A stretch of 64,000 bases of DNA, taken from the NCBI GenBank assembly GCA_037903475.1, contig JBAJFG010000068.1:558001-622000 (forward strand), given 5' to 3'. The notes beneath the pieces are model-generated. The model did no database searches. It saw only the letters and a program-made list of their open reading frames with translations, and was not told where the DNA came from. The DNA comes from Ancylostoma caninum (taxonomy: Eukaryota > Nematoda > Chromadorea > Rhabditida > Ancylostomatidae). Shown in pieces: positions 25,691 to 39,100 of the stretch. Position numbers and translations under genes: made by a program. Position 1 is the first letter of the stretch. The number at the start of each line of letters is the position of its first letter.

Positions 25691-26185
25691 AGCTGGGACG
25701 GTGCCTTTGATGGCTTGTGTCAGGAAATGTTCTGTAGATTTGGTGACCTTAGGTGTACCATGATTTCTTGTAATATTTTCACAGCTGAAAGTCATAATAT
25801 GTTCACAGCTTGAAGAACAATCTCCAACAGTCATCACACCCCACCTCAAGAACGAAAATCACCTTAGGTACTGTCATAAAATAGTGTTCGCATAGCCACA
25901 TGGGGTGGATGGAAATTTGCTTCGGTGCACTCCTTTAGCCCTTTTTCACCCCTTAATTGGATCTGCAAGTGTTTGATATGAATTTTTAATAAAAAAAGTT
26001 GAAAATTTTGTAGTAATCTATTTCTAGTTTTTTTTAGATTTTGTTACTTTCCTCCCAACGATCTATCCTCCATAGGTCAAATCAAAAGTTAATTTTTCTT
26101 TCAATTTATTTTCAAAATCCCTCCCGCCCGGGTTTTCCTTGGAGGAGATCCTGGGCTTTCTTTTTCTCTTTTTCCTCTCGCGCAT

Positions 26186-26232
26186 CTTTCGCTCTCTTTC
26201 TCTCTGCCTCTCTGTCTCTCTCTCCTCTGCAT
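26186..26232 (+). repeat. CT-rich tract upstream of cutc-1
   Basis: TCTTTCTCTCTGCCTCTCTG and further CT repeats, about 190 bases before the cutc-1 start. It may be a promoter pyrimidine tract or simple sequence. Confidence 0.6.
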
Positions 26233-26404
26233 CTGCCACTGCTATGGATTCATTTACCTGCATAGGAGGCAAAATCTTGTCCATACGCTGTGATATGGCC
26301 ATCGCTTCTGGGGAGAAATCGATAACCATATTTTGCACTGAGGCTTTCATCTCTTAACATGTCTATATCGATTGGTTCATCAACAAGCTGTCAGGCCATT
26401 TCAA

Positions 26405-26417
26405 CTACTATTTCAGT
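26405..26417 (+). promoter_or_regulatory. Probable trans-splice acceptor just before the cutc-1 start codon
   Basis: The sequence ACTACTATTTCAG ends at 26416, one base before the ATG at 26418. An acceptor so close to the first codon, with no obvious 5' exon, is typical of nematode spliced-leader (SL1) addition. A cis-spliced 5' UTR intron would look the same. Confidence 0.5.
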
Positions 26418-28967
26418 ATGGCCGGTCGTCTGGAGATTTGCGTCGACTCATTCGAATCCGCTACAAATGCGGTGGAGGGAGGTGAGTGCGAAAATCCATA
26501 GCGTAGTCTTAATTATCGATCGGTTCCCTCTGCGTCCCTGCCCCAACGAAACGCAACGCACGCACGCACGGGCTTGCACTTTCTAGCACGTGACCTCATT
26601 TCCGATGTCTTTCTCCTATATATATTTTATTTTCTTAAGGTGCGGATCAGCTTGAGGTGTGCAGTGCTCTTTGTATGGGTGGATTAACACCATCCATTGG
26701 TGAGTTCCATCATTTCTATGGATATTTCAAGGGCATGGCTGGTCAAAAATATTGGTGTCGAAATCATTTATGAAAATTTTATTATTCGAAGAGTATTTAT
26801 TTTTGGGATTGAAGCAGAAAAATTTTTAAAAAATAAAAATTAAAAAAAAATTAACTCAAAGTATAAATACGAGTCAAATTTTCACATATTGGGACACCTG
26901 CCACGGGCGAATTTTTGAGAAGAGAGGTTTTTTTCTCGAATTTTATGCAAACGATGCTTCATATAGGTCTGGTCCGCCGTATTCGAGCAGCCTACCCGAA
27001 GATGCCACTATTCATTATGCTCCGCCCACGACCTGGTGACTTCGTTTATAGTGACGACGAGATCCAGGTGATGCACGAGGATATGCGATCCATGAAACAA
27101 GTCGGAGTGGCCGGATTTGTTTTCGGCGTTCTCGACGGGTTAGTTCATTTGCTTATGGAACTTAGGGCTATGAGGCGCATTTTCAGGGCCTCCTTGAATG
27201 CACTGTCCCAGTGTCTCACCTTGGAAGAAATCTTGGCTTTTCATACTGAAAAATTCGCCAGACGACGCTGATAACAACGGTATACATAATTCTTTGCGAA
27301 ACTGCTGAAGAATCCGTTTTGAGTCTCCTCTTTTGTGGAGAATTCGTGATGCCCATAGAGACATCTATCACAAGAAAGGTAGTGCCAATGATCGATTTCA
27401 CATCAAGTTCTAATTGAGACGTTTGCCATAAGGCTGTGAAGCTGGTGACATTGGTCGCTCGCACTTTGCGCCTTCTTGTGGCAGATGTCCCAAAGGGCAT
27501 CCCCAATTCTCCACAAAAGAGAGGCTAAAAAACGAGTTTTTCGGTACTTTATTAGGAGTCATGTATATCTTTGTGATCGGTGTTTCTTGGCGATTTTTCT
27601 TTCACATAAAATCTTGAAGTTGGTTTTGAAGGGGGACAGTGCCTTTAACTAATTTCTCTGGACTATCTCCTTTTGCAGCACTGGAGCACTCGACGTGGAC
27701 CGCTGCGAACGCCTCATACAGGCTGCCCGCCCCGCCCCCTGTACTTTGCATCGAGCATTTGATTTCGTGAAAGACTGGAAGCAAACCATTCAGGATGCTA
27801 TTAAATTACGTTTCAAGACCATTTTGACAAGGTAGGTTCTGTTTACAACCACGCCGCAGGCAATAGGCTGATTGTATGACTTTTTGCGGCGCGGTCTTTC
27901 TACAATCTTGTTTTTACGTGTTTGTATTTAAAGTGGCCAAGCTGCGACAGCAATGGATGGCATAATCCGTCTGAAGAAGATTCGCAAGGAAGCCAGTGAC
28001 AAAATAAACATCCTTGTTGGTACGCACCATTTACTTCCCAGTGATACGCTCCCAATAACAAAAAAAAAAGAAAAAGAATGGAGGTTTCATTTTTTCCATT
28101 TCATTGCTCTATTTGTATTTACAGTAGAAAAAAAGCAAGATATAGGCGGGTCGTCGTTGCTGTCCTGCATATTTGCGTCACTAGCAAAGATGTATCCATA
28201 CCTTACCTACGTTTACCCTGGCATTTTTAGCGTAGATGAACAAAATTTTTCTCATTTTACAAATAAATGTCGGGTACACCACTGGTCGGGACTCATGTGT
28301 GCGTGCCTTAGCATCTGTTTGAACAGGATAAAGCAACAAGCAGGAGCAACGGAATAGCATGACACTGAAATGTGTGGATACGCAGACAATCAGAGTGTCA
28401 TGTTCTATGTGGTGCAGTGTGTGCGCGTCGGTCTCTACCACTGAAGTTCTTTGTGTATTTGAAGGAATTTCAATGCAAGCACAAGAAATTAACTAATTGA
28501 TCTTCTTTTTCAAAAGTAACATAAGAATAAGAGCCTAAAAATAAATCAGTCCGAAATTTTTACTTACTTAAATTTTTTTTGAAAATTCTTATTGACCATC
28601 TACATACGTATGGAAGCTGTAAGTTCCTGTAATATCATCTATATCACTATTTTTTCTAGGTTCTGGAGTAACTTCCAAGACCTTGCCAGTTTTGCTCTCT
28701 GACACTGGCTGCTCGTGGTTCCATGGATCTGCTTCGGTCCCAGTGGAGCCCAAGGTTCTGCATTTCTCGCTTGTTTACATAGTATTTCTTATCACAATTT
28801 ATTTTTAATTAAATTTGTATTTTTTTCAGTCTGTTCGAAATGGCTTCACTGTCGGATCGCATGACACCAATGTACAACGAGTCACTGACAAGGAAGAAGT
28901 CAGCCGTATGAAGGATCAAATACGTGCATTTTTCGGTTCACGACCTATAGTAACCCCCTATTACTAA
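26418..28967 (+). CDS. cutc-1: CutC-family copper homeostasis protein, seven exons, complete
   Basis: Exons are 26418-26481, 26640-26699, 26967-27138, 27679-27831, 27934-28019, 28660-28754 and 28830-28967. All phases agree and give 255 codons plus TAA. The product is a TIM-barrel protein of the CutC family, thought to act in cytosolic copper handling; its biochemical reaction is not settled. Family landmarks are visible in order: LEICVDS at residues 5-11, GADQLEVC at 22-29, GGLTPS at 35-40, RPRPGDFVYSD at 61-71, HRAFD at 123-127, LTSGQ at 148-152, GSGV at 179-182 and WFHGSASV at 198-205. Cysteines 8 and 29 lie where animal CutC proteins have conserved cysteines. Length is normal for an animal CutC. 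The start was chosen because it opens the family's N-terminal strand directly. The symbol follows the C. elegans orthologue. Identity is very likely; the exact exon ends come from reading GT/AG sites and phase. Confidence 0.93.
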
Positions 28968-29574
28968 GTTTCTGGTAGTAACTCTGACGTTGTAAAAGTT
29001 ACTATTTATTCAATGCATTTACTAGTACCAAGTGCTACTGTAGTGATGCCATACATTCCGGGTTCTCCTATTTTTTGTTGTTTTTATCTGACTTAAGCGT
29101 TTTTTTCGTATGTCTGGTTGGAGTAGTTGTCACATTCCGATTGATTGAGATTTTGTAGAAAAAAAATGTGAAAAGCGCATAAAATTTAGTTCTAACATGT
29201 TTATACACATGAAATTACGGTCCTGGGAATTGTAAGCGCTACTACGGAACGCTAGAAAGTTGGGTGAGGCAGTCACTTGATGTTCGTGCAAAAGTTTCAC
29301 ACTGAATTCTTAGAAAATCAACGAAGAAGCGAATGCAATCATCAACTGAACTCGAATACGGAGTTCTCCTCATGAGTTGCGTATATTCCATCATTCTGCC
29401 CGCCCGGCTAACGCTAGACTTGGCTAACCCTGTACATTTTTTTCCTAATTTGATCAGCCTTGATTGGAGATTTTTATCATATGTACATCTACATTTAAGG
29501 GTACTTCCCGATGCAATGGTAAACCTTTCCTCCAAGCTCGCACTGGGTCAGTTCAAATGCCGTTTAAAGGCAGC

Positions 29575-29790
29575 GTCCCACCTCAAAATCGTTTGTGAGA
29601 TTTTGATGTGAAAAGATTCCTGAGTGAATTATTCGTAAAGTTTCTCAGCTCCGCCCCCGGCTCCGCCCGAAGGCTCCTTAAAAATTGGGGTCGGAAATGG
29701 GGTTTTTCAGCAGTCTTGCATGGAATCACGTATACCATTGTGATCACCAGCTCCTGGGGATTCTTTTCACACTGAGATCGGCAATAGTAA
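29575..29790. repeat. CTCCGCCC-type palindromic repeat, copy 2
   Basis: Same family: CCCACCTCAAAATCGTTTG, CCGCCCCCGGCTCCGCCC, CACGTATACCATTGTGATCA and AGCTCCTGGGGATTCTTTTC. It fills much of the spacer between cutc-1 and CUB gene A. Confidence 0.6.
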
Positions 29791-30199
29791 TTTTCCTCAG
29801 CAGTGTAAGGTAGCACAAAACATCCGAGCGAAGCCGGATATGCCGTCTAGTCCTTTATAAAGCAGGTAAACTGAGAAAAGAATGAAAGAGTGACGAGTTT
29901 TGAGAAAAAAATCGCCTTTTAATTGGGTCTAAGTATGAATAGAAGACACTGAGAGAGTAATGGTACCTGTCACATGACATTTCCTTGCACTTGGTAACTT
30001 TCTGTGACCTATTTCGCCCGAAGTTCCTTGACGGATCATAAATTGCCACCTGTGGGGATGCATCACTTGCTGATTGGTGACAATATAGTGTGTCATGCGC
30101 TTTATAGTGTGTTTAGATTAGACGATATCGGAGTTTCGGCAAAAACAACACACTGTGTCAGCATAGCGATTCTCACTGCGATTCGTGTGGTCTCACACC

Positions 30200-33100
30200 A
30201 TGCATCTCCGAAAAACTCCTTTTATCTTATCGTTGCTATTCCCTCTTCTCCAGAAAATTTCTGCTATTAACGACGACGATTACGGTAGGTCTATTTTTGT
30301 GCAGTTTCACGTTTCCGAGTTTTGACTATGGGCATTTGACATTGGTTATGTGGCATCTCGAATGCAAAAAACCCCATTCGAGCAGCATTGCTGTAACTGA
30401 TTCTATAGGATTTATATAGCGAGGTAAATATGGTCAGATCGTGCTCCACCGCCAATGTTTGACATGAAGCTAAAAGTCCTTCTACATAAAATACCATGAG
30501 ACTTAGCATTCAACAGAAAACGATATAACAAAATAAATAAAAAAAACAAATAAATAATATGCAAATAAAACACTAAATAAAAATTCTACAAACATACCAT
30601 TAGTGCTTACAAATGTCTCGATTAACCGTTTCCATCCATCAAATAGGTATCGATCGGCTTTCTCATCAAAAATTTTAGATTTACTCCATTTAAACAGAAA
30701 ATACCCCATTTCCTCCAATTATTTGCTCTTTCCCTATGACAGTAAATTTAAAAATTCTTCTCTGGTTCTTACATGATTTCTTGTTTTGGGCTCCTGCCTT
30801 TTTCTCTTTTTTCTCTATTTCCTTATTTTTGCTTCCCATATTTTTCTCTTGTTTTTACTGCACTTTCTCGCTTATTAAATAGTTTCATGAATAGTAGCGC
30901 TCACAAAGTTTCTCACAGGTCAAGCCTTTTTTTTACAAACCCCGATTTTTCAAGACCAGGAAAGTATAGAGATCGAGGCCACGTCTACCTGTACGTCAGG
31001 AAAAGGGGAAAAGGTTGTTTGATGAATGAAATTACTTACAATATATCCCATGATAGACTATCTTTTAATCTTGGCATTATGATTTGAGGAATAAAATAAT
31101 AATTATTATAGAATAATAAAATTGGAGGAACAAAATCATCAACAATCTTGGCCAAAAACAGTTGTAATAGATACTACACAAAATCGAAAGCACATCCATT
31201 CTCAGATTTCGCCGACAATGCAGACGACATACGCAGAACGTCGTATACGTGTGACTGTCCCCGTCAGACGTACGGAGAGGAGTATGACCATGCAGAATTG
31301 AAGAAGCCAGCTATGAAAAACTGCGAGTTTCAACATTGCGTATTCCAGGTGATTTTGAACAGTTTTTCTATCAATTTGTGTGCGAATGCAGATTTTTCTG
31401 GTCATCTTATTGGTTGCCAAATTGGATGAAGCAAAACTTACACGATCATACATATGGGACTTGCTCATCCGTCAGAAATCTATGGTAGATGTAAGTGACA
31501 GCTGAGAATGGCATGGAAAACAAAGTGGTGGCAGCCAGAGCGTCACAGCTAAAATTCATAGTTGTGGGCGTGGCATTTGCATATCACCCAGTCAAAAAGT
31601 TCTACTTCATCTAATGTAAATTTGACACATTATCAGATTGATATGGGTTTGTATTACTGTATTTCCGACAGTTTTTTTACTGGTGTTCTTCCAGTAATTT
31701 GTTGTTAGTTATTCAAAGTTATGATCAGATTTAAAAAAATTACGTACAAAACTACGAGCGAACGGATTCTTTTCCCATTTTTCCCTCCTAGATCCATTCT
31801 CCATCCTCTCTAAGCATGCTGTAGATACTGTAGAAGTACTTTCTCCAAGAATCTAGCGAAATGGTGCACTGAAGGCTTATCTGCTGAGCGCGAAGATGAC
31901 GTCCACTTTGAAGTGCACGACATTTTTTATGCGATTACTGTGGACATACTGTAGATGGAGTTACCACTACAGAAAGAATTCAGCTTACGAAATAGGGGAG
32001 GCAGCACTTGGGAACCTGAGATAATTAGACGCAGCCGAAGATCTGCCCGTGGGTGGAGGTGGCAGCTTCAGATACCGTCTGCTGAGCAATTACCACTGGG
32101 TCGTACCAACACCGTCCATCATCGGTAGTCACCGCTCACGTCGCGCGCGAAACCGCACCGCGATAAATGCGTATGAATAGCCTGGAAAAAGATACATCGA
32201 GATGAAATGATGTGCAAAATGAACGTCTTTTGAAAATAAAATATAAAACAGAATCAATTGAACTCCTCAAGTAAAGAAGTGGTGTTGCAATAGTACCGAT
32301 AATCCGGGAAGATAAAAAAATGAGGTGCGATGCTAGTAACTATGCATTGGAATATTCCATTTTTCAAAAATACTATTATACTACTAAATACTACTACTAA
32401 ATATTTTGGGCGCGTGTGGCGCAGTGGTAAGAGGCTCGCTGCGCACGCACACGATCGATGGTTCGATCCCGCCCGAGGCCAACCAAGCCTTCCATCCCTC
32501 CGGGGTCGGTAAATTGGTACCAGAGGAGTCTGGGAGGATGAAGCACTGACTTGGTACATCGGGTGCCCCCCGCAAGTCATTGTACAGGGCACATACGCAT
32601 TCAACGCCTCTACGATGCTCAGATGAAGTCGAATGCGTGGCGCATCCCTCGTGACGGGATTGATTAACGCCGACCACTTTATCCTTTATCCTTTACCCGA
32701 TCTTTTGAGCAATTCGAGATACAGTAATTTCGAAATATTCGAAAAGTTCAATAGACATCGAAAATGCCTTTGCTACCTCCATCCGTGTGAAAATAATGCT
32801 AAATTCACGTTGGATTGAAAAAAAAAACCGTGGACATGGCACAAAGTATCGTTCTGTTTAGATTGAACCCGGGCACAACACCAGTTTGGCTCTGTCGCTC
32901 GAGTCGATTTCATTGGGCCACCGCGACGTAGTTAGGTTCTACCAGTACTTCTCCACGAATGGCACAGAAGTAGAGGTATTGCACTGTCCAGAAGTCAAAA
33001 CGTAAGTTAGCTTTCCAGTTGCAGTTGAGTGTGTGTCGCTCGAGTTGTACCATGTGTAATATGAGGTCTTTTACAGTTCCCACGAAAACTACGTCTTCAC

Positions 33101-36100
33101 AGCTGCCGTTGGCGTTGGTTTCCGCATACATTCCTACGCCTATAAAAGATACTACAGCAGCCTTTACACCACATCGTTCACATTCAGCTTCGACCGCGAC
33201 GATTCAGGTCAGTGACGGATGCTTGAGGCGTCAGCTGTGTGGGTGGTGGTGTAGTTGCGACGTTTTGACATGAGAACATCCACAATGCTGCTTACGGACG
33301 CTGTACTTCACGGAAGCTATGTATTGACATGTACAGTCCGGTCCGGCGCCCCGGTATTAATGAGCTATAAATCACTCGAGCTTGGGAGAAAGCGAAGAAA
33401 AATACAATTTTAGTCCATAGTAGACAGGGTAGATAAGCCTAACCCTATGCTTAAGAATGGGTTTAAGGCTTAGGCTTAGGCTTCACAGGAGTGGCCCCAC
33501 CCAACTCCCTTTTCACCTAAATTTCTAAGATAAACTACGATAAGTGTAAGTGTAAGTAATAGTGGACACCATTTGTATGTTGCATCGCGTGCGCGCATAG
33601 CTCAGTGGGTTGAGCGAATGATCGACGTTGTGGTGGTCAGGGGATCGAATCCTGCCCTGTGCCCCCGTTTTGCAAATACATATAGTATGCTGCCTACGAC
33701 TGCTGCAGTTATCTAACAAACTCCAACATAAAAAGTAGCCCGGATGGCTCAGTGGTTTGAGTGGCAGATTGCAATCTGTCCCTATCGCTGGTTCCACTCC
33801 GTTGGAGATCCAGAGTTAAGTATCGCAGTGTTTGGGGTTCACTGCTTGGAACGTCCCCCGTGATCTCCTTCGGGTAGTCCAGGAAGGCATCCGGCAACGT
33901 TTTGCATAAATTTCGAAGATAAACTACGATAAGTGTAAGTGTAAATAATAGTTTTTCCTGCTATAGTACATTTTCTGCTATAGTACACTGCTTCGCGAAT
34001 ACAAAAATGACCGTTATTCTTCTATAGATGGACACAGTACTTCAGTTATCCCATCTGAATAATAAAGCTCATCCAATTCGGGATCCTCAGAAATAATTGA
34101 AATCCGTATAAATTGTTCCATATCCATTGCGAAGTAGTTCTACCGCTGTCATTTATCTTTCGTGGAGCAGTCCTTTACGGCGAAGTTACTCTCTCCCGGT
34201 TTCCCTCAACTTTGAAAAAGTGGTTTTTCACTATTACTTACACTATTACTATTACTTACACTTACGCTTATCGTTTTATCTTCGAAAGAGTTTTCCACTA
34301 CTACTTACACTTACATTTATCGTAGTTTATCTTCGAAATTTATGCAAAACGTTGCCGGATGCCTTCCTGGACTACCCGAAGGAGATCACGGGGGACGTTC
34401 CAAGCAGTGAACCCCAAACACTGCGATACTTAACTCTGGATCTCCAACGGAGTGGAACCAGCGATAGGGACAGATTGCAATCTGCCACTCAAACCACTGA
34501 GCCATCCGGGCTACTTTTTATGTTGGAGTTTGTTAGATAACTGCAGCAGTCGTAGGCAGCTTACTATATGTATTTGCAAAAGGGGGACACAGGGCAGGAT
34601 TCGATCCCCTGACCACCACAACGTCGATCATTCGCTCAACCCACTGAGCTATGCGCGCACGCGATGCAACATACAAATGGTGTCCACTATTACTTGCACT
34701 TACACTTGTCGTAGTTTATATTAGAAATTTAGGTGAAAAGGGAGTTGGGTGGGGCCACTCCTGTGAAGCCTAAGTCTAAGCCTTAAACCCATTCTTAAGC
34801 ATAGGGTTAGGCTTATCTACCCTGTCTACTATGGACTAAAATTGTATTTTCCTTCGCTTTCTCCCAAGCTCGAGTGATTTATAGCTCATTAATGCCGGGG
34901 CGCCGGAGGGTGGCGGCGGCCGGCGCCCGCCGGCGCCCATTTACTGTTGCTGCCGGACCCGACTGTAGTGTTAACTCTGCCACTGCGGGGACTATGGGAA
35001 AATAAAAATGAAAAATTAAAAATATTAATGCAAAAAGTAACTCTAATTTTAAGTGGTTAATAGTGTTTATTGAAATAAAAATAATGATAGGATGAAATGA
35101 ACAAAACTACAAATAAAGTAAAAGAAAAGCTCCATCAGCTTTTTCTCCCGCTCCGCTACAGTAACCCTACCGTAACCAAGCAAAAATGGCACTACGATAC
35201 AATATGACCACGGTTCTCGTGATCAGAGCATCAAATGACTCCCAGGAGCGAAATTTGGGAAGAGTCTTTGATCATGGGATTTTTGGAGCAGAATTAGCTG
35301 AATGATGCCAGGCTCGCACACCATGCGGGGACTAGTTCTCGGTCGTGGAAAGCGAGCTGTGCACGGTATCTACTCATTGATTCCATGGAAGTACATACAC
35401 AGACTTCTCTATAAAAAACTCATTTTCTATGAAACTGTTAGCAGTAGAGAAGGTATTGCAGCTAAAAAATTTTCAGTCTCCTTTTCTTCCGCAAATGCAG
35501 ACTTTTAAACAGCTTAGCTCCATGTGTCTACCCTTATCTATTTCCAGACACGAAAACTTGTCCACATCCCCTTCTGACAGCTTCACCATCCTTCAGCCAG
35601 ATTCCAACGTTTGAACGACCAGGAGATATCAGTACGTTGGTCATTGATTTTGTGCATTTGCGGGCTTTAGAATTTTCTGAAGACACAACTTCATGAAAAT
35701 TCATGATGGAAAATCTACTTCTCCTAGGGATACGCTCTTCTTTCTAGGCTGTCCGTTCCGGATCATACCTTCGGTTGCTGGACGTCGGCTTTATCTGCTG
35801 TTCAATCATTTGAAAGGGATGGTTTTCGATCAAAAAGGAGAAGATGAGAAGTTTTTCAAGTGAGTTCACATTCTTGAAGGCAGAAAACACGAAAAATCGA
35901 TTCATTGATTTTTAGAAGAATTTCTATGACTGGTACTCGCTTGGTATCAACTACGGATAGCATCGATTTTTTGCTAACAAGAACAAACATTTACGAGCCT
36001 TCTAGCTTTAATATCTCTTACAAAGAATTTCTGGAAGATCGTGAGTTCATTCCGTTTATTCATTCATTCATTCATTCATTCATTCATTCATTCATTCATT

Positions 36101-39100
36101 CATCATCATCATTCATTCATTCATTCTCTTATTTATATTAAATTATTTATTTATTCAGCCTGTTACTGCAACAAAGCGGAGTTGATCGTTGGCGACGAGC
36201 CAGTATATGTGACGTCACCGGGATTTCCTGACCTGTACTGTTCTAATTTCCGTTGCAAAAGGAAGTTTCTACACAATGTCTCTATGCATGACGATATGTC
36301 GATGACATTTGTCGTTACCGTACACTTTCTGAATACTAACAAGTATGACTATGTGGATTTTTCCACAGATGGACTGTTCCTGGAGAGGTACGTGCTGAAA
36401 ACGGGGCGCCGACCAATCATAGCTTGGACAGGACACGCCCACCCACTTGAGGCTCTTCAAAGAATAGTGCAGAATATGATTTTTTATAGACTGAATGGGA
36501 CGTTTGAAGATGTGAAGCTGGTCATGACTGGTGACGTCATGGAGACAGAATTTGTCACAGATCGATCGATATCTCGTCATGGTTACAATATGAGTGTTGT
36601 CTCTGTGCGGATGCCATTAGGTTAGTATTTAGGAGTAAGTCGCTGCTGCTGCGCTATTAGCGAAACAGCCACCACAAAGAGGCCGAGCTAGATCGTAGTC
36701 GCGAGGGTAGAGACGCAGGCATCACTCTGCTTCTCTGTTTCTTACAACTGTGGAAGATTTTATTTCTAGATTTCCTCTTTTTTTCTCTGTTAACTCGCGG
36801 TAACCCCTAAGGTGCTTTCTAACCTAGTTCTCTTCGCTGCAATGAAAACAGAAACTCAAATCAGCCCATCTACGACCTTATCGATCAGTTGTTCCTCTGC
36901 GTCTCTACCCTCTATTGATTCCTTGCAGCTAAATCTACTGTGCCACGTGCACAGTTCCCATTGTCCGTGCTAATTACCGTCTTTATTCGAACAAATTGCG
37001 TAAATTTTGATATCAAGAGCTTTATTACGCTGTCTGTGTTTATACTTCGTCGCGGCTCGACCATCGCGCACAAAAAAAGTGAAGAAAAGAAGAAAAACAG
37101 CAATATAAATCACACTGCATCACAACAAATTCCTATCCCTAGAATGCGTCTGCCCACACAAGGGAATGAAAGTCATGACGCCAGATGGAAGCCTACAGAT
37201 GGACGTCCCCGCTTACTGTACCATAGTATACTGTAAATGGGAAGTACCGTCACACTACGATGAACTGGTAAGCTTTAACCTCAAATTAAATTGAATTAAC
37301 CAGAATGCTCGATACTACCCAGCAATTCACCTCCATGTTCAACTTCTCATCAGAATTCGACTCGTTGACAGTGACCACTGGAAGCGATGTGCGGCGGTAA
37401 GCATTTAAAGGACGGCATTAAAGGACGTGCAATTACCGTATCAGCTTCAGGTTCACAACAGTTACTGGAAAACAGCTGAGGAGGCACTGGAAACGAATGG
37501 AGTATAAACTATCAACTACAATTCTGTACCAGCGAGCTTTCCCCGACAACTACACGTCTGACTCAAAAGCAGCGTCGTTCACTGTGAAATGGATGAGCAC
37601 TACAGGTACTGTCATTCTTCTGATGGGGGTCATTTGGGACGATTGGTGTGGCATGACTCGGCTGTTATTGGCTGGAAATTGTAGTGGGCGGGGTCAGCGA
37701 TTTCAAATGGGTTTCGCGGTGGGAAAAAGACGTGTTAGTTAGGATTAGGAAAGACGTTTAGAGGCATGATAATTATTTATTTTTCCTGCATTTTAGGCTG
37801 CAACTGTAATGAGGGGGAACCACAGCTGCACGAGGCTGTTATTGACGACTGGAGGGAGTTGACCTCACCTGACTATCCAGTACCATACTGTGGCGATTTG
37901 GAATGTATCTATAGAATCGTCGCTCCAACAGGGTTTGTTTTTTTTCTAGCACTGATCTTCAGATAGGTTATGACAAATGATAAAGAAAAGAGTATACGAG
38001 AATCTAGTGGTCAATTGGGGTGATATTCATCTTTAAGAGTAGAGGTAAACGTTTACCAAGGGGTCTGAGTTGTTGTGCTCGTTTCGTGAGTAAACTTTTT
38101 GACGAACACCGAAAAGGGGGTAAATTTTAGGGGTAATCTGACCTGTCTGGAGCGCGACTGACAACTAGTATTATATAAACTGCCCCTGTATACCTGAGTT
38201 CTTTAATATTTCGGGGGCAAACTTGAATTTTTAGGCATCATGTAGTGCTGAATATTACCGACTTCTACACGGAACCATATAATGATGTGCTGGCCCTATT
38301 CGACGGGGTGAACACCACTGGAAGGCATATGGATGTGTAAGTGATTAATACTGGAGGTTACTAAATAGAAGAAGATAAATGAACAATTTTAATATTATTA
38401 ATTTGTAAGTTATGATTTTAACATTAAGAAATTGCCTTGTAATTTTCTCTGCTTCTGCCCAAAATGCGTAGAATCTTTCCCGGGTTATACGTAATCTGAG
38501 TCGTATTGGAGTTACCCTTGGATCCACTGGTCCATCGCAGAAACTTCTCGGGGATTTCCCATAGGAAAAATCTCTAGGAGAACTGATCACAATGGTATAG
38601 GTGAATAAGTGCAAAACTGCCGAAAAATCCGTTTTAGAGCCTCGGATTTTAGGGAGTTTCTGGGCGGAGTCGAGGACGAGTCAAGGCAGTAGGATGGTTC
38701 TTGAAGTTTCCGAAGAACAGTCCGGTCCGGCAGCCACTGCAAATGGGCGCCGGCGCCACCCTCCGGCGCCCCGGTATTAATGAGCTATAAATCACTCGAG
38801 CTTGGGAGAAAGCGAAGAAAAATACAATTTTAGTCCATAGTAGACAGGGTAGATAAGCCTAACCCTATGCTTAAGAATGGGTTTAAGGCTTAGGCTTAGG
38901 CTTCACAGGAGTGGCCCCACCCAACTCCCTTTTCACCTAAATTTCTAAGATAAACTACGATAAGTGTAAGTGTAAGTAAGATTGGACACTAGTTGTACGT
39001 TGCATCGCGTGCGCGCATAGCTCAGTGGGTTGAGCGAATGATCGACGTTGTGGTGGTCAGGGGATCGAATCGTGCCCTGTGCCCCCGTTTTGCAAATACA

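Noticed and set aside
31409..31490. Exon reading IFLVILLVAKLDEAK between exons 2 and 3 of CUB gene A
   Set aside because: It has plausible borders and phase, but the exon at 32862 joins exon 2 directly in phase and matches copy B exon 3 in length. This piece has no counterpart in copy B.
36041..36158. N-terminal extension of CUB exon 8 through HSFIHSFIHS repeats
   Set aside because: It is the translated TTCA microsatellite of the preceding intron. The acceptor at 36158 restores the phase set by exon 7.
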